The notes below the pieces were generated by a model. That model was not told where the DNA came from. It was given only the letters and a program-made list of their open reading frames with translations, and searched no databases. Of a DNA stretch of 64,000 nt, positions 26,985-38,122 are shown piece after piece. Within the stretch, counting starts at the first letter, position 1. Each line of letters opens with the position of its first letter. A program made the position numbers and the translations under genes. Origin of the DNA: Fibrobacter sp. (GTDB lineage Bacteria; Fibrobacterota; Chitinivibrionia; Chitinivibrionales; Chitinispirillaceae); assembly GCA_012513915.1 (NCBI GenBank), contig JAAZBG010000054.1:58467-122466 (forward strand), read 5' to 3'.

Positions 26985-29000
26985 TTGACACGCCGGACTG
27001 TTAATGCCATGATAGACTTTCTTTCACCGCTCGATGTAATTCCGGGGATGGGTGAAAAAAGAATTTCTGCAATGAATGAATCAGAAATCACCACACTCGG
27101 TGACCTTCTCTACTGGTTTCCTTACCGATACATCGATCGTTCAATAATAGTCGCATTGGATCAGGTATGCAATTATGTGAACGAAACGATCACCGTATCA
27201 GGAACGATTGAAATTGTACGGATTGAACGGGGCAGCCGGGGGCGACTTCGCGCTAAATTAACTGACAATACCGGTTCAATTGAATTAATCTGGTTTAGCG
27301 GAGTACAATTTTTTTCAAAATCAATTCACAAAGGTGATACCCTTCTTGTAACCGGTAAAGTAGGGAAATACGGTCAATACCAGATGACACATCCGATGAT
27401 TGAACACGTCAAAAACGGATCACTTTCAATCCGGCAGATCCTACCCCACTATTCAATTACTGCATCTATGAAAGAGGCAGGAATACAGCAGAAGATTCTT
27501 TTAAATTCAATACAATGGATTCTTGACAATTTAAAACACTATCCACAGCTTCTTCCTTCACAGATTGAAATCCGCAAAAAGTTTCCACCCCTTCAAAAAT
27601 GTCTCATGTCGCTGCATATCCCGGAGTCATTGACTGATCTGGATAACTATAAAGAACGTTTGAAATACGAAGAACTTTACAAATTGGCATTAACGCTTAA
27701 ACTCAGTAAGAAAAAGTTTGCATTTCCCGGAAGAGCAATGGCACCGGGAACTCTTCCGGAGAAAATTATAAAGCAGCTTCCGTTTACATTAACACCCGAT
27801 CAGAAAAGTGCGATAGCAACACTTTACAAAGATGCACTATCAAAAAAACGAATGCACCGGCTTCTTCAGGGTGATGTTGGATCGGGTAAAACACTGGTGG
27901 CATTTTTTGCATCACTGGCTGCACTTGACAGTGGTTTGCAGGTATCATGGCTGGCACCAACCGACATTCTTGCGCGTCAAATATACCATGCGGTGTCAAC
28001 ACTTCTTGAGCCATGTGGTATTACAACAGTTCTCCTGAAAAGTGGATTATCTGCTAAAAATAAAAAGGTAGTTCTGAACAGTATCGCAGATGGAACCGCA
28101 CAATGTATTGTAGGTACGCACGCACTGCTGCAGCCATCGGTTACATTCAAGGCACTGGGAATGATCATCATCGATGAGCAGCATAAATTTGGAGCACAAC
28201 AGCGCCTTACAATGCAGGAAAAAGACAATGCGTCTGATTTTCTCATTATGTCAGCAACTCCGATTCCACAAACCCTTGCAAGGACACTGTACGGAGATCT
28301 TGACATTGTAACAATCAACAGGCCGCCATCAGGCAGAATTCCTGTTGCAACCCATATTGTGCCGGAATCAAAACGTCTTGATATGGAGGAATTCATTGTG
28401 AGAGAACTTCAAAGTGGTTCTCAGGCATTTTATGTGGTACCGAGAATTGAACAGGACATTGACAATACAGAAGTAACTACGATTAAAGATCTTCAGACTG
28501 TTTTTACTTCTCTTACAAAAGGATCATTTGCCGGTACTGCAACTGCATACGTTCATGGGAAAATGGATTCTGATTCTCGCGATTCCATAATGGAGCAGTT
28601 CATTTCCGGAAAAGTAAAAATGCTTGTCGCAACATCAGTTGTAGAGGTTGGTGTGGATGTCCCCAATGCCTCTATAATCGTCATTGAGAATGCCGAGCGT
28701 TTTGGACTCGCACAGCTTCATCAATTACGTGGACGAGTTGGAAGAGGATCAAAAAAATCCTACTGTTTTCTCCTCCTGTCAGAAACAGTTGATCATGAAA
28801 CCAGAACTAAATTTATAGTTTTTTGTAAAAACCATGATGGTTTTAAAATTTCTGAACTTGACTTACAAAATCGGGGTCCAGGTGAAATCAATGGATTACG
28901 GCAATCAGGCTGGTACAATCTTCAGTTCGCGGATATTTTACATGATGCGCCACTCTTTCGGGAAATTCAGCAGGAACTGGACACAATTAGTACTTCCTGA
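26985..29000 (+). CDS. recG: ATP-dependent DNA helicase RecG
   Basis: Branch-migration helicase for stalled forks and recombination intermediates. An OB-fold wedge domain lies at about 68-140; the helicase core has Walker A GDVGSGKT (296-303), DEQH box (397-400), SATPIPQT, and the C-terminal RGRVGRG motif VI. The family-specific ending with LQNRGPGEINGLRQSG is present. 671 residues from TTG 26985, preceded by GGA at suitable spacing; an ATG at 27009 is an alternative start that drops eight residues. The normal length is about 670-700. Confidence 0.95.
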   Translation: MTRRTVNAMIDFLSPLDVIPGMGEKRISAMNESEITTLGDLLYWFPYRYIDRSIIVALDQVCNYVNETITVSGTIEIVRIERGSRGRLRAKLTDNTGSIELIWFSGVQFFSKSIHKGDTLLVTGKVGKYGQYQMTHPMIEHVKNGSLSIRQILPHYSITASMKEAGIQQKILLNSIQWILDNLKHYPQLLPSQIEIRKKFPPLQKCLMSLHIPESLTDLDNYKERLKYEELYKLALTLKLSKKKFAFPGRAMAPGTLPEKIIKQLPFTLTPDQKSAIATLYKDALSKKRMHRLLQGDVGSGKTLVAFFASLAALDSGLQVSWLAPTDILARQIYHAVSTLLEPCGITTVLLKSGLSAKNKKVVLNSIADGTAQCIVGTHALLQPSVTFKALGMIIIDEQHKFGAQQRLTMQEKDNASDFLIMSATPIPQTLARTLYGDLDIVTINRPPSGRIPVATHIVPESKRLDMEEFIVRELQSGSQAFYVVPRIEQDIDNTEVTTIKDLQTVFTSLTKGSFAGTATAYVHGKMDSDSRDSIMEQFISGKVKMLVATSVVEVGVDVPNASIIVIENAERFGLAQLHQLRGRVGRGSKKSYCFLLLSETVDHETRTKFIVFCKNHDGFKISELDLQNRGPGEINGLRQSGWYNLQFADILHDAPLFREIQQELDTISTS

Positions 29001-29062
29001 TTAAAAACTAACAAAAAGTTTTTTTCTTTGAAAAATTAAACATGCAAATATGTATATTTAGT

Positions 29063-29106
29063 GCGGCATTTTGAATTTTCTAAATGCCGTCGGTTCTTTT
29101 AACCGA
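29063..29106 (+). promoter_or_regulatory. two adjacent hairpins in the leader between recG and the GT2 gene
   Basis: Stem 1: CGGCATTT (29064-29071) with AAATGCCG (29082-29089). Stem 2: TCGGTT (29090-29095) with AACCGA (29101-29106), directly abutting. They may terminate recG transcription or form a structured leader for the glycosyltransferase. No long T-run follows either stem. Confidence 0.5.
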
Positions 29107-29135
29107 TATGTTTAACCTGTGCAGGCAGTGGGAGT

Positions 29136-30638
29136 ATGATCGCTCTTATTATTGTTGTTTCTCTTTATGTTATTTGTTCTGCAGTTCTTCTCGCGTATGG
29201 TATCCAATGTTATGTTCTCACCTTTCTTTTCCTTCGCAAACGCAAATCTGTTGTTAATGTTCAAGTTGAAAAAATGAAATATTACTACGGTATAACTGAT
29301 GAAACACAGTATCCGAAAGTAGTAACACAGCTTCCTATGTACAATGAAAAGGAAGTGGCGATACGAGTGATTGATGCTGTTGCGGCAATGGATTATCCAA
29401 AATCACGCCACGAGATTCAAGTTCTTGATGACAGTAACGATGAGACTGTTGGTTTTGTGAATGCTACAGTTGAGCGGCATAAAAAGAATGGTATAAACAT
29501 TTCAGTAATTCGCCGTACAGACCGTACCGGTTTCAAGGCTGGGGCGCTTCAAAATGGTTTAGAGTTTACAGATGCTGAATTTGTGGCTATTTTCGATGCA
29601 GACTTCGTTCCAAATCCTGATTTTCTCACAAAAGCCATGTCGTTTTTTAAAAATCGTCCAAAGCTTGGCCTTGTTCAGGGACGCTGGACGCATTTAAACA
29701 AGAATGCATCACTGCTCACCCGGGGTCAGGCGATGGGTATTGATGGTCATTTTATGATTGAACAGGCCGCCAGAAGCTGGAATGGTCTTTTCATGAATTT
29801 CAATGGTACAGCGGGTATATTCCGTCGTGAAGCAATTGAAACAAGCGGTGGATGGCAGCACGATACTCTCACTGAAGATATGGACCTTTCGTACAGAATG
29901 CAGCTTACAGGTTGGGAGACAGAATACGTTCCAAACCTTGAGGTTCCTGCAGAAATTCCTGAGGACATTAATGCATTCAAAAATCAGCAGTTCCGTTGGG
30001 CAAAAGGTTCGATCCAGACCGCCATTAAAATTATCCCGATGCTTATGAAAAAGAAGGTCTCTGCATTCAAGTCGATGCAGGCGGTTTTTCATCTTACTCA
30101 CTATTCGGTACATCCCCTTATGCTTTTACTTGCACTGCTTACAATGCCAGTGCTTTATTATGTTAAGGTATACCTGCCGCCGTTCTGGTTTGCATGTCTT
30201 ATTTTCTGTATGATTCTCGCAGCCAGTGGCCCATCAACGATGTACATGGTTTCGCAGCATTTTATCGGCAACCGGATCCGAAAACAGATTCTATTGATTC
30301 CGGCCATGATGCTCATTGGTACCGGACTTGCCGTTAATAATGGTAAAGCAGTTCTGGAAGCGCTTTTCAAAAAAGAATCTCCATTTATCAGAACTCCCAA
30401 AAAAGGTCAATCAAAAGGCCGCGGTGCTTATCGTCCTATTAAAGATATTACCTGCGTTATAGAAATTCTTCTTGGCATATACTGCCTTGCCAGTTTTCAA
30501 ATGTTTTTCGGCTACACAAATTTCATTGTTAGTCCATTCTTAGTCCTTTATGCATCCGGTTTTCTTTTTGTTGGAATTATATCAATCATTCACTTCCGGA
30601 GACCGGAGTTGATTGATATCAAACTTGGGAAAAAATAA
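29136..30638 (+). CDS. processive family 2 glycosyltransferase, cellulose synthase-like
   Basis: Membrane beta-glycan synthase of the GT2 family (cellulose synthase/CslA-like). One N-terminal membrane helix (about 2-30), then the cytosolic GT-A domain with DDS (98-100), DAD (154-156), TED (246-248) and the processivity motif QQFRW (284-288). Four to five membrane helices follow (about 315-490), enough for a translocation channel. There is no PilZ domain, so direct c-di-GMP binding is not indicated. The residues around the active site resemble glucomannan/CslA-type synthases more than BcsA, but the polymer made cannot be assigned. A strong terminator follows. Confidence 0.88.
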   Translation: MIALIIVVSLYVICSAVLLAYGIQCYVLTFLFLRKRKSVVNVQVEKMKYYYGITDETQYPKVVTQLPMYNEKEVAIRVIDAVAAMDYPKSRHEIQVLDDSNDETVGFVNATVERHKKNGINISVIRRTDRTGFKAGALQNGLEFTDAEFVAIFDADFVPNPDFLTKAMSFFKNRPKLGLVQGRWTHLNKNASLLTRGQAMGIDGHFMIEQAARSWNGLFMNFNGTAGIFRREAIETSGGWQHDTLTEDMDLSYRMQLTGWETEYVPNLEVPAEIPEDINAFKNQQFRWAKGSIQTAIKIIPMLMKKKVSAFKSMQAVFHLTHYSVHPLMLLLALLTMPVLYYVKVYLPPFWFACLIFCMILAASGPSTMYMVSQHFIGNRIRKQILLIPAMMLIGTGLAVNNGKAVLEALFKKESPFIRTPKKGQSKGRGAYRPIKDITCVIEILLGIYCLASFQMFFGYTNFIVSPFLVLYASGFLFVGIISIIHFRRPELIDIKLGKK

Positions 30639-30661
30639 TTATCTGTTATAGCAAGACAACG

Positions 30662-30690
30662 AAGGCATATCACTTGATATGCCTTTTTTA
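30662..30690 (+). terminator. rho-independent terminator after the GT2 gene
   Basis: AAGGCATATCA, loop CT, TGATATGCCTT, then a T-run. A perfect 11-base-pair stem 23 bases after the stop codon. Confidence 0.92.
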
Positions 30691-30815
30691 TTTCATCCAA
30701 TTGACCCGCACTCTCTTTTTCGGATTATGTGCTGACGCACCCCACCACTATACAACCATTTGACCTGACCACCTTCCGATAACGCCTGTGATGTCTTTAA
30801 TGCGACATTTGTAAT

Positions 30816-31565
30816 TCACTCCCGTTCAGCTACTTTTGCTTTTTTGTTACGCTCTCCCCATCCACCGATCACAAGCTGAACATAGGGACCACTTTGATCG
30901 GGTGTCGGCAGATTAGTGATCTTTGTTCCGCGTGAACGCCAATCTCTCTTTTTTGTAAACGGGTCGAATACATAACCACCGCGGATACCAACCACAAAAC
31001 CATGAGATGCTTTCGCTACAATGAAATCAGAACCAACACCAGCATTTAAGAGAAATGCTCCCTGCCACATTGTTATATCAGGTCCATTAGATACAATTGC
31101 ATCAGAAAAAGCTCTTGAATCACTTCTTACATGCAGAAATGTACCACCAATACCCATACCAGCAAACGGAAACAATGTTAACGGTAGTGTCGGTGGCAAT
31201 GTATTAAATCCTGTATTCCAGAGGTATGTTCCATTAAATAGAGATGTTTTCAGATTTGCTCTTGTATGATCGTCATGATACCTGAATGTAAAGCCTGATT
31301 CAAAATAGAGCCGATTAAACTCTTTTCTATGACCAATAGTCAGCGAAGGACTTCTGTCATTGAATTCTGATAGTCCCTGAAGTACAAGATAATCATTTAG
31401 ATTATCCAATGAAAACCAGGCTGCTCCAGGTTGAATAAACTTAAATTCTCGTGTTACATTCGTTGAACACGCTGAAGAATCACTCTTTCCAAAATTCATT
31501 GCTACAAGAGAAAAGGAACTCAGCAGTATCACGAGAAACACCGAAAAATATTTTATCGATTTCAT
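30816..31565 (-). CDS. predicted outer-membrane beta-barrel protein
   Basis: 249 residues behind AAAGGGATGG. The signal peptide ends near SFSLVAM. The mature part alternates short amphipathic strands with Gly/Asn turns (YLVLQGLSEF, RLYFESGFTFRYH, FPFAGMGIGGTFLHV, HGFVVGIRGGYVF, GPYVQLVIGGWG), as in eight-stranded OmpA/OmpX-type barrels. The C-terminus ends in a charged tail (NKKAKVAERE) instead of an aromatic residue, which is atypical for a BAM signal. Function unknown. It is divergent from dnaK across a 456-base gap. Confidence 0.65.
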   Translation of the reverse strand: MKSIKYFSVFLVILLSSFSLVAMNFGKSDSSACSTNVTREFKFIQPGAAWFSLDNLNDYLVLQGLSEFNDRSPSLTIGHRKEFNRLYFESGFTFRYHDDHTRANLKTSLFNGTYLWNTGFNTLPPTLPLTLFPFAGMGIGGTFLHVRSDSRAFSDAIVSNGPDITMWQGAFLLNAGVGSDFIVAKASHGFVVGIRGGYVFDPFTKKRDWRSRGTKITNLPTPDQSGPYVQLVIGGWGERNKKAKVAERE

Positions 31566-33959
<2,394 letters not shown>

Positions 33960-33982
33960 AAGATATTCATTAATGCTACTGT

Positions 33983-34010
33983 AAAGGCACCTGCAAGGGT
34001 GCCTTTTTTA
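33983..34010 (+). terminator. rho-independent terminator of dnaK
   Basis: AAAGGCACC / TGCAAG / GGTGCCTTT stem-loop followed by TTTT, 24 bases after the dnaK stop. Confidence 0.92.
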
Positions 34011-34134
34011 TAGACTAACGAACTAAAAGAGCGTCCGGCACAATGACAAAAAACAACGTACTGAGATTTATTATTTTGATTCGTTACCAGTGTTCCAGCA
34101 ATTTTTTTTCAGCAGATCGGAATTAGTAAAAATT

Positions 34135-34620
34135 ATGCATAATGACCTCGTTTTTGACCGTGACAATAATCGTTTTAATTTCCGTGCAGTCGGCATTCTT
34201 ATTCATGATAATAAAGTGTTACTTCACAAGATTAATGACAACCCTTACTGGTCGCTCCCGGGTGGTCGTGTTGCATTCGGTGAGTCTTCGGAAAGCTCTG
34301 TCATCCGGGAGATGCAGGAAGAACTTGGTGTTGACTGCAGGGTTCTTCGGCCACTATGGGTGATGGAAAACTTCTTTCACTCATTCAACAGGGACACGCA
34401 TGAACTTGCTTTTTATTTTTTACTATCAGTTCCCGACATGCTTCTTGCAAAAGGTGCCCGGTTTTCACAGAAAGAATATGATTCCATTCTGCGTTTTGAG
34501 TGGCACTCTCTTGACACAATAGAATCCGTAACGCTCAATCCGTCATTTTTGCGAAAAGCACTCAAACAACTTCCGGATAACCTGACCTACATAGTGCACA
34601 AGGATGAATCGTCAAAATGA
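34135..34620 (+). CDS. Nudix hydrolase
   Basis: 161 residues from ATG 34135 (an in-frame GTG at 34090 would add 15 residues; neither start has a strong ribosome-binding site). A complete Nudix box at 44-66 fits GX5EX7REUXEEXGU, with Glu50 and REMQEELG at 58-65. The N-terminal VGILIHDNKVLLHK is the usual first strand. Nudix enzymes cleave nucleoside diphosphates linked to other moieties; the substrate here cannot be inferred. It lies 125 bases after the dnaK terminator, so it has its own promoter. Confidence 0.9.
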   Translation: MHNDLVFDRDNNRFNFRAVGILIHDNKVLLHKINDNPYWSLPGGRVAFGESSESSVIREMQEELGVDCRVLRPLWVMENFFHSFNRDTHELAFYFLLSVPDMLLAKGARFSQKEYDSILRFEWHSLDTIESVTLNPSFLRKALKQLPDNLTYIVHKDESSK

Positions 34621-34722
34621 TACACGTAACATCTGTATGGTCAATTTAAAACAGGCAACCGTAATTCTATTTTTTTTTAGTTTCAGAATATAAATTGAAA
34701 TACATTACTTATTGAAGCAGTG

Positions 34723-34756
34723 AGCTGTAGGGCAACTATGACAGTCGCCCTTTATA
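34723..34756. terminator. hairpin between convergent Nudix and THX genes
   Basis: AGGGC-A-ACT / ATGAC / AGT-C-GCCCT imperfect stem. It lies between convergent genes and could serve either, though no long T-run follows on either strand. Confidence 0.5.
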
Positions 34757-34765
34757 TAGAGCAGA

Positions 34766-34861
34766 TTATTTCTGTGTCGCGTTAGATTTTTTCTGACGTT
34801 TCTTACCGTAAGAACCTTTAAAAATCTTGCCTTTTTTTGTACGAGAGTCTCCTCTTCCCAT
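34766..34861 (-). CDS. 30S ribosomal protein THX (bTHX)
   Basis: 31-residue very basic protein that starts MGRGDSRTKKGKIFKGSYGK and ends in a Lys/Arg/Gln-rich tail. It matches the THX family (first seen in Thermus 30S subunits), in which the peptide sits at the head of the small subunit and stabilises 16S rRNA contacts. ATG 34861 is preceded by GGAGGAAAAA, an excellent ribosome-binding site, and a TAA stop is at 34766. The gene is short enough to escape routine ORF calling. Monocistronic by position. Known in Thermus, Bacteroidetes and relatives, chloroplasts and others. Confidence 0.9.
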   Translation of the reverse strand: MGRGDSRTKKGKIFKGSYGKKRQKKSNATQK

Positions 34862-35056
34862 TTTTTCCTCCATTGAACATTGTAATATATAATTCAGTTA
34901 ATCTCTTACGTATACAAGTTAATCCAGTTAATTACACTATCTGGAATAAAAGAGGTAGTAAAAATAGTTTTTGATACACTGAAAAGGAAGAACTTTTATT
35001 TTTTAAAACAAATCAACAATAATGTTTCATTCAGCGTTTTGAGAAAAAATACATTC

Positions 35057-35329
35057 CTACACCTTTTCCCGTTTCATTGCGACATACAGGTGTTCCACTG
35101 GCAGTGTCCCGGTACGAATTATTGTATGCTCGTTCATAGTAACCAATTCCCACCCCTGCTCACCAAGACGATTCAAATAATTGTAGAGTGGAATGTCATC
35201 CCAGTTCTGCATTGTTTCACCATTGACATAGTGAACTTTCCATGACACCTCTTTTGGCATAACATGACCGAATATCCCCTTACCATACTTCTCCGCAATA
35301 ATAAACTGATACTCCCACTTTGTCATCAC
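35057..35329 (-). CDS. DUF4177 domain-containing protein
   Basis: 90 residues. KWEYQFIIAEK at the N-terminus and LNRLGEQGWELVTMNEH in the middle are the hallmark of DUF4177 proteins (small alpha/beta proteins, N-terminal KWEY and a conserved GxEGWELV loop). No signal peptide or cysteine pairs. The function of the family is unknown. The second methionine is an alternative start; spacing to GGAGAG favours the first or second equally. It stands alone between the THX gene and a degenerate heptamer repeat. Confidence 0.82.
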   Translation of the reverse strand: MMTKWEYQFIIAEKYGKGIFGHVMPKEVSWKVHYVNGETMQNWDDIPLYNYLNRLGEQGWELVTMNEHTIIRTGTLPVEHLYVAMKREKV

Positions 35330-35349
35330 AGCTCTCCTTTTTGAAAAAA

Positions 35350-35425
35350 GTAACTAGTGACACGCAAGAGTTGCTGGAATAGTCTTCTGCTTGCCACGCG
35401 TAACATGCCACAAGTCACTTCTTCA
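35350..35425. repeat. degenerate heptamer-phased repeat
   Basis: Starting at 35350 the sequence reads in 7-base units GTAACTA, GTGACAC; later TGCCAC recurs at 35392 and 35406 (14 bases apart) followed by AGTCACT. It looks like a decayed member of the heptamer arrays elsewhere in the window and touches the stop codon of the TPR gene. Confidence 0.5.
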
Positions 35426-36074
35426 CATAGTGTTCAATTTTTTCTTTCAAATGACGTTTTACTTCGGGGTTATCTGATGTTTCATACATAAACAATAAGA
35501 AATTTAAACCATCCTTTTCCAATCCTGATTTTTTATAAAAAGCAGCCGCGAGTGTTGCGTATTTTGCTTTGTGCGGCGAGTTGAATCGAGATGCCATTTC
35601 AAAGTATTTCGCTGCGGTATATGTATCAGAATACTTCTGATAATAGAGCATTCCTGTATAAAAAGCGATATTCCACTGACGATTGTTTAGCTTTGTCAAT
35701 CCACGTTCAAGTAATATTCTGGGAATATCAGGATTGGTTGTGATATCCGGCAGAAGTACCCCAGCAAATTCATAGGCAGGATAAAAAAGCGGGTTTAATT
35801 TTGTAATAATATCGAGCATGTTGACAATCCATAAATAGCGTTTATCACCCTTGTAATGCTCACCAAAATAAATCACTGATCTGATCCACAAATAATGTGA
35901 AACCGTTGTCTCATACCCAAGGAGAACATCCTTAATACGCTCATTATCGGGCAGATAGGAAAAACTTTCCGTTTTCCATCCAGGATCGGTATTTTTTGAC
36001 AAATAAGTCTGTGAACAATAGATACCTCCCGCAATGAGTATCACTGCAATTCCCCAGTAAATTTTATGTATCAT
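35415..36074 (-). CDS. membrane-anchored TPR-like protein
   Basis: 219 residues. An N-terminal membrane helix (about 4-22) anchors a helical domain in which repeated helix pairs with small/aromatic spacing (residues about 90-205; ALAAAFYKKSGLEKDGLNFLL, AKYFEMASRFNSPHKAKYATLA) look like TPR repeats. The start overlaps the stop of the ABC permease gene by four bases (ATGA), so it belongs to the exporter operon as an accessory scaffold or assembly factor. The N-terminal hydrophobic segment ends in GGIYCS, so lipidation is possible but not clear. Confidence 0.72.
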   Translation of the reverse strand: MIHKIYWGIAVILIAGGIYCSQTYLSKNTDPGWKTESFSYLPDNERIKDVLLGYETTVSHYLWIRSVIYFGEHYKGDKRYLWIVNMLDIITKLNPLFYPAYEFAGVLLPDITTNPDIPRILLERGLTKLNNRQWNIAFYTGMLYYQKYSDTYTAAKYFEMASRFNSPHKAKYATLAAAFYKKSGLEKDGLNFLLFMYETSDNPEVKRHLKEKIEHYVKK

Positions 36075-36838
36075 AAATCCTTCCGGGAAAACAGTGCTAT
36101 TGACAGCAGCAGCAGCATTGACGCATACAGAAAACCATAGAGTACCGCCATTGCGATAAACCCTGATGGTACCGGGAGACTATACACCACTGCTGTACGG
36201 ATATTAAAATTTTCAAGATTCGGCAGTATATAAAAAAGTCCTTTCAAAATCGAACGCCACACAGGATTGTTCTGCTGTTCAGCACCGATGTTAACAAGAT
36301 CGTTAAGATGCCCCGCAATATAAAAACCAAGCGTGAAAATGGCAGACAGTGTTGGTGTTGTAAATGACGAAAAGAATATTGCAGCCGCAACAATCACAAT
36401 CATTTCTATCAGCAGAAGCAGTACCGCATTAAACATTGTAAAGCTCTGCCCTGCCCCCATTACCCTGATGGTTATGAAAAACACCGCTGCAATCAGAATA
36501 AAATTAAGCATCAGTGTTGCAATCAGACCAAAAAACTTTCCAAGAATAAATGATGTTCTGGTGACAGGTTTTGTTATCACGCCGTAAATTGTCTTTGTGG
36601 TAATCTCCACACCAAGCATCCCGACACCAATAAACACCGCAAGCAGCAGTCCGGTAAGCGACATTGTCGCAAGTCCGAAATCCGCCATCACCTGCCCTCT
36701 TGAAAAAACCGACAGATCCCCAAATGATATTGATAGCACCAGTGCAATACCGGCGACAAGCAGGATATTATACAAAATCTTATTACGGATAGTCTCCTTA
36801 AATGTATTCTGTGCAATATAGCTGGTTGATTTGATCAT
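36071..36838 (-). CDS. ABC-2 type transporter permease
   Basis: 255 residues with six predicted membrane helices (near 20-45, 58-80, 105-130, 140-160, 168-185 and 230-250), the layout of an ABC-2 permease of the NosY/gliding-type family. The N-terminal YIAQNTFKETIRNKILYN motif is typical. It overlaps the ATPase gene by four bases upstream and the TPR gene by four downstream. Substrate unknown: such operons export polysaccharides or lipids, or serve in membrane remodelling. Confidence 0.9.
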   Translation of the reverse strand: MIKSTSYIAQNTFKETIRNKILYNILLVAGIALVLSISFGDLSVFSRGQVMADFGLATMSLTGLLLAVFIGVGMLGVEITTKTIYGVITKPVTRTSFILGKFFGLIATLMLNFILIAAVFFITIRVMGAGQSFTMFNAVLLLLIEMIVIVAAAIFFSSFTTPTLSAIFTLGFYIAGHLNDLVNIGAEQQNNPVWRSILKGLFYILPNLENFNIRTAVVYSLPVPSGFIAMAVLYGFLYASMLLLLSIALFSRKDL

Positions 36839-37761
36839 TGTGCACCTCCACCACTATACAGGAGCTCTTCCATACTCGATTTCCGACGTTCTATTCTTGC
36901 TGGATACAGTTTATTATTATTTAACATTTCGAGAATAATAGCATTTTCAATACCAGGCGGTACTGTAATTATCCATGATCGTTCAGAGTGTTGATCGACA
37001 GTGCAACCGGCATTTAAAATCAGCTCCGTAAGTACCTGCGGATCCTGTTCCAGTTCAATTTCTGTTCCTTTGAATCCCTTTTCAAGTAACTCATTCACTG
37101 CGCCATCATAGGTTTTCTTACCTTTTGACAAAACAACAACCCTGTCACAGACCGACTCGATATCCTCAAGCACGTGAGTACTGAAAAAAATGGTTATTCC
37201 ACTTTTAGCAAGATCTTTAAACAGCGTCCTGAACAGACGACGACCTGGCGGATCCATACCGCTCATCGGTTCATCAAGGATCATAAGTTTTGGTTTTCCA
37301 AGAAGTGCCTGCGCCATGTTCAGGCGCTGCTGCATCCCTTTGGACATCTCTTTTACCTTTGATTTTGACTTATGCGACAGCTCAACAAGATCGAGGACTC
37401 TATCAACCTCGTCATTAATTCTTTTTTTATCCAGATTCAGCAGGTGTGATGCAAAAGCAAGTGATTCGCGCGTTGTTAAGTGCCCGTAAAAATACGGCTG
37501 CTCCGATAAATAGGCAACACCGTTACGGGCCCGGTAATCAGCAATACTGCACTCATGTACCCGTACTTCGCCCCTCTGAGGATAAACGAGCCCCATGATT
37601 GTCTTTATTGTTGTCGTTTTTCCTGCACCGTTGGGACCAACGAATCCGGTCACATACCCACTGTGAACATTAAAGGAGACATCAACTACAGCAGGTACTT
37701 TTATACCCCAAAATCCCTTACGGTAAATTTTTGTAAGATTTTTTATTTCAATACTGTACAT
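36835..37761 (-). CDS. ABC transporter ATP-binding protein
   Basis: 308-residue ATPase of the ABC-2 exporter. Walker A GPNGAGKT, signature MSKGMQQRLN, Walker B LMILDEP and the switch STHVLEDIE are visible in the first 210 residues. The C-terminal about 90 residues form an extra regulatory domain (about 215-305) of the type seen in NosF/CcmA-like ATPases. First gene of the three-gene operon; a 361-base gap lies upstream. Confidence 0.95.
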   Translation of the reverse strand: MYSIEIKNLTKIYRKGFWGIKVPAVVDVSFNVHSGYVTGFVGPNGAGKTTTIKTIMGLVYPQRGEVRVHECSIADYRARNGVAYLSEQPYFYGHLTTRESLAFASHLLNLDKKRINDEVDRVLDLVELSHKSKSKVKEMSKGMQQRLNMAQALLGKPKLMILDEPMSGMDPPGRRLFRTLFKDLAKSGITIFFSTHVLEDIESVCDRVVVLSKGKKTYDGAVNELLEKGFKGTEIELEQDPQVLTELILNAGCTVDQHSERSWIITVPPGIENAIILEMLNNNKLYPARIERRKSSMEELLYSGGGAQ

Positions 37762-38122
37762 AACCTATCACCTGTTTGTTAAGGTACAACTAATTATAAA
37801 TTTCTGCACTGATTGTTGCCAGTAGTTTTTTTTAATAAAACCGCAGAGATGATACGTGCGATTTTGATAGCGAAAATTGGAACGAATGAAACTAATACTG
37901 TGCCGGGTAACATAACGGATATAGTCAGAATATACAAATAATACATTATGGTGTATTGTATGCCTATCCAGCATATCAGGACAATAAAACAACTTGAAAA
38001 CCACCAGTAATTGATTGATAATAAAGTAAATAACACTATGGATCAAGTAACAGTCTTCATATGCACCATGAAAAATTGATTTTTAAGATCGTTGCAACCT
38101 TTACCGGATTTATCTTTAAATA
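37762..38122. other. divergent intergenic region
   Basis: 361 bases between the ABC operon (minus) and the deacetylase gene (plus). AT-rich throughout. Reading frames on the minus strand here have no ribosome-binding site. I see no hairpin, operator or RNA element. Confidence 0.35.

Noticed and set aside
37768-38046. 92-codon minus-strand frame in the ABC/deacetylase gap
   Set aside because: No ribosome-binding site and no coherent protein features; overlapping alternative frames there are similar.
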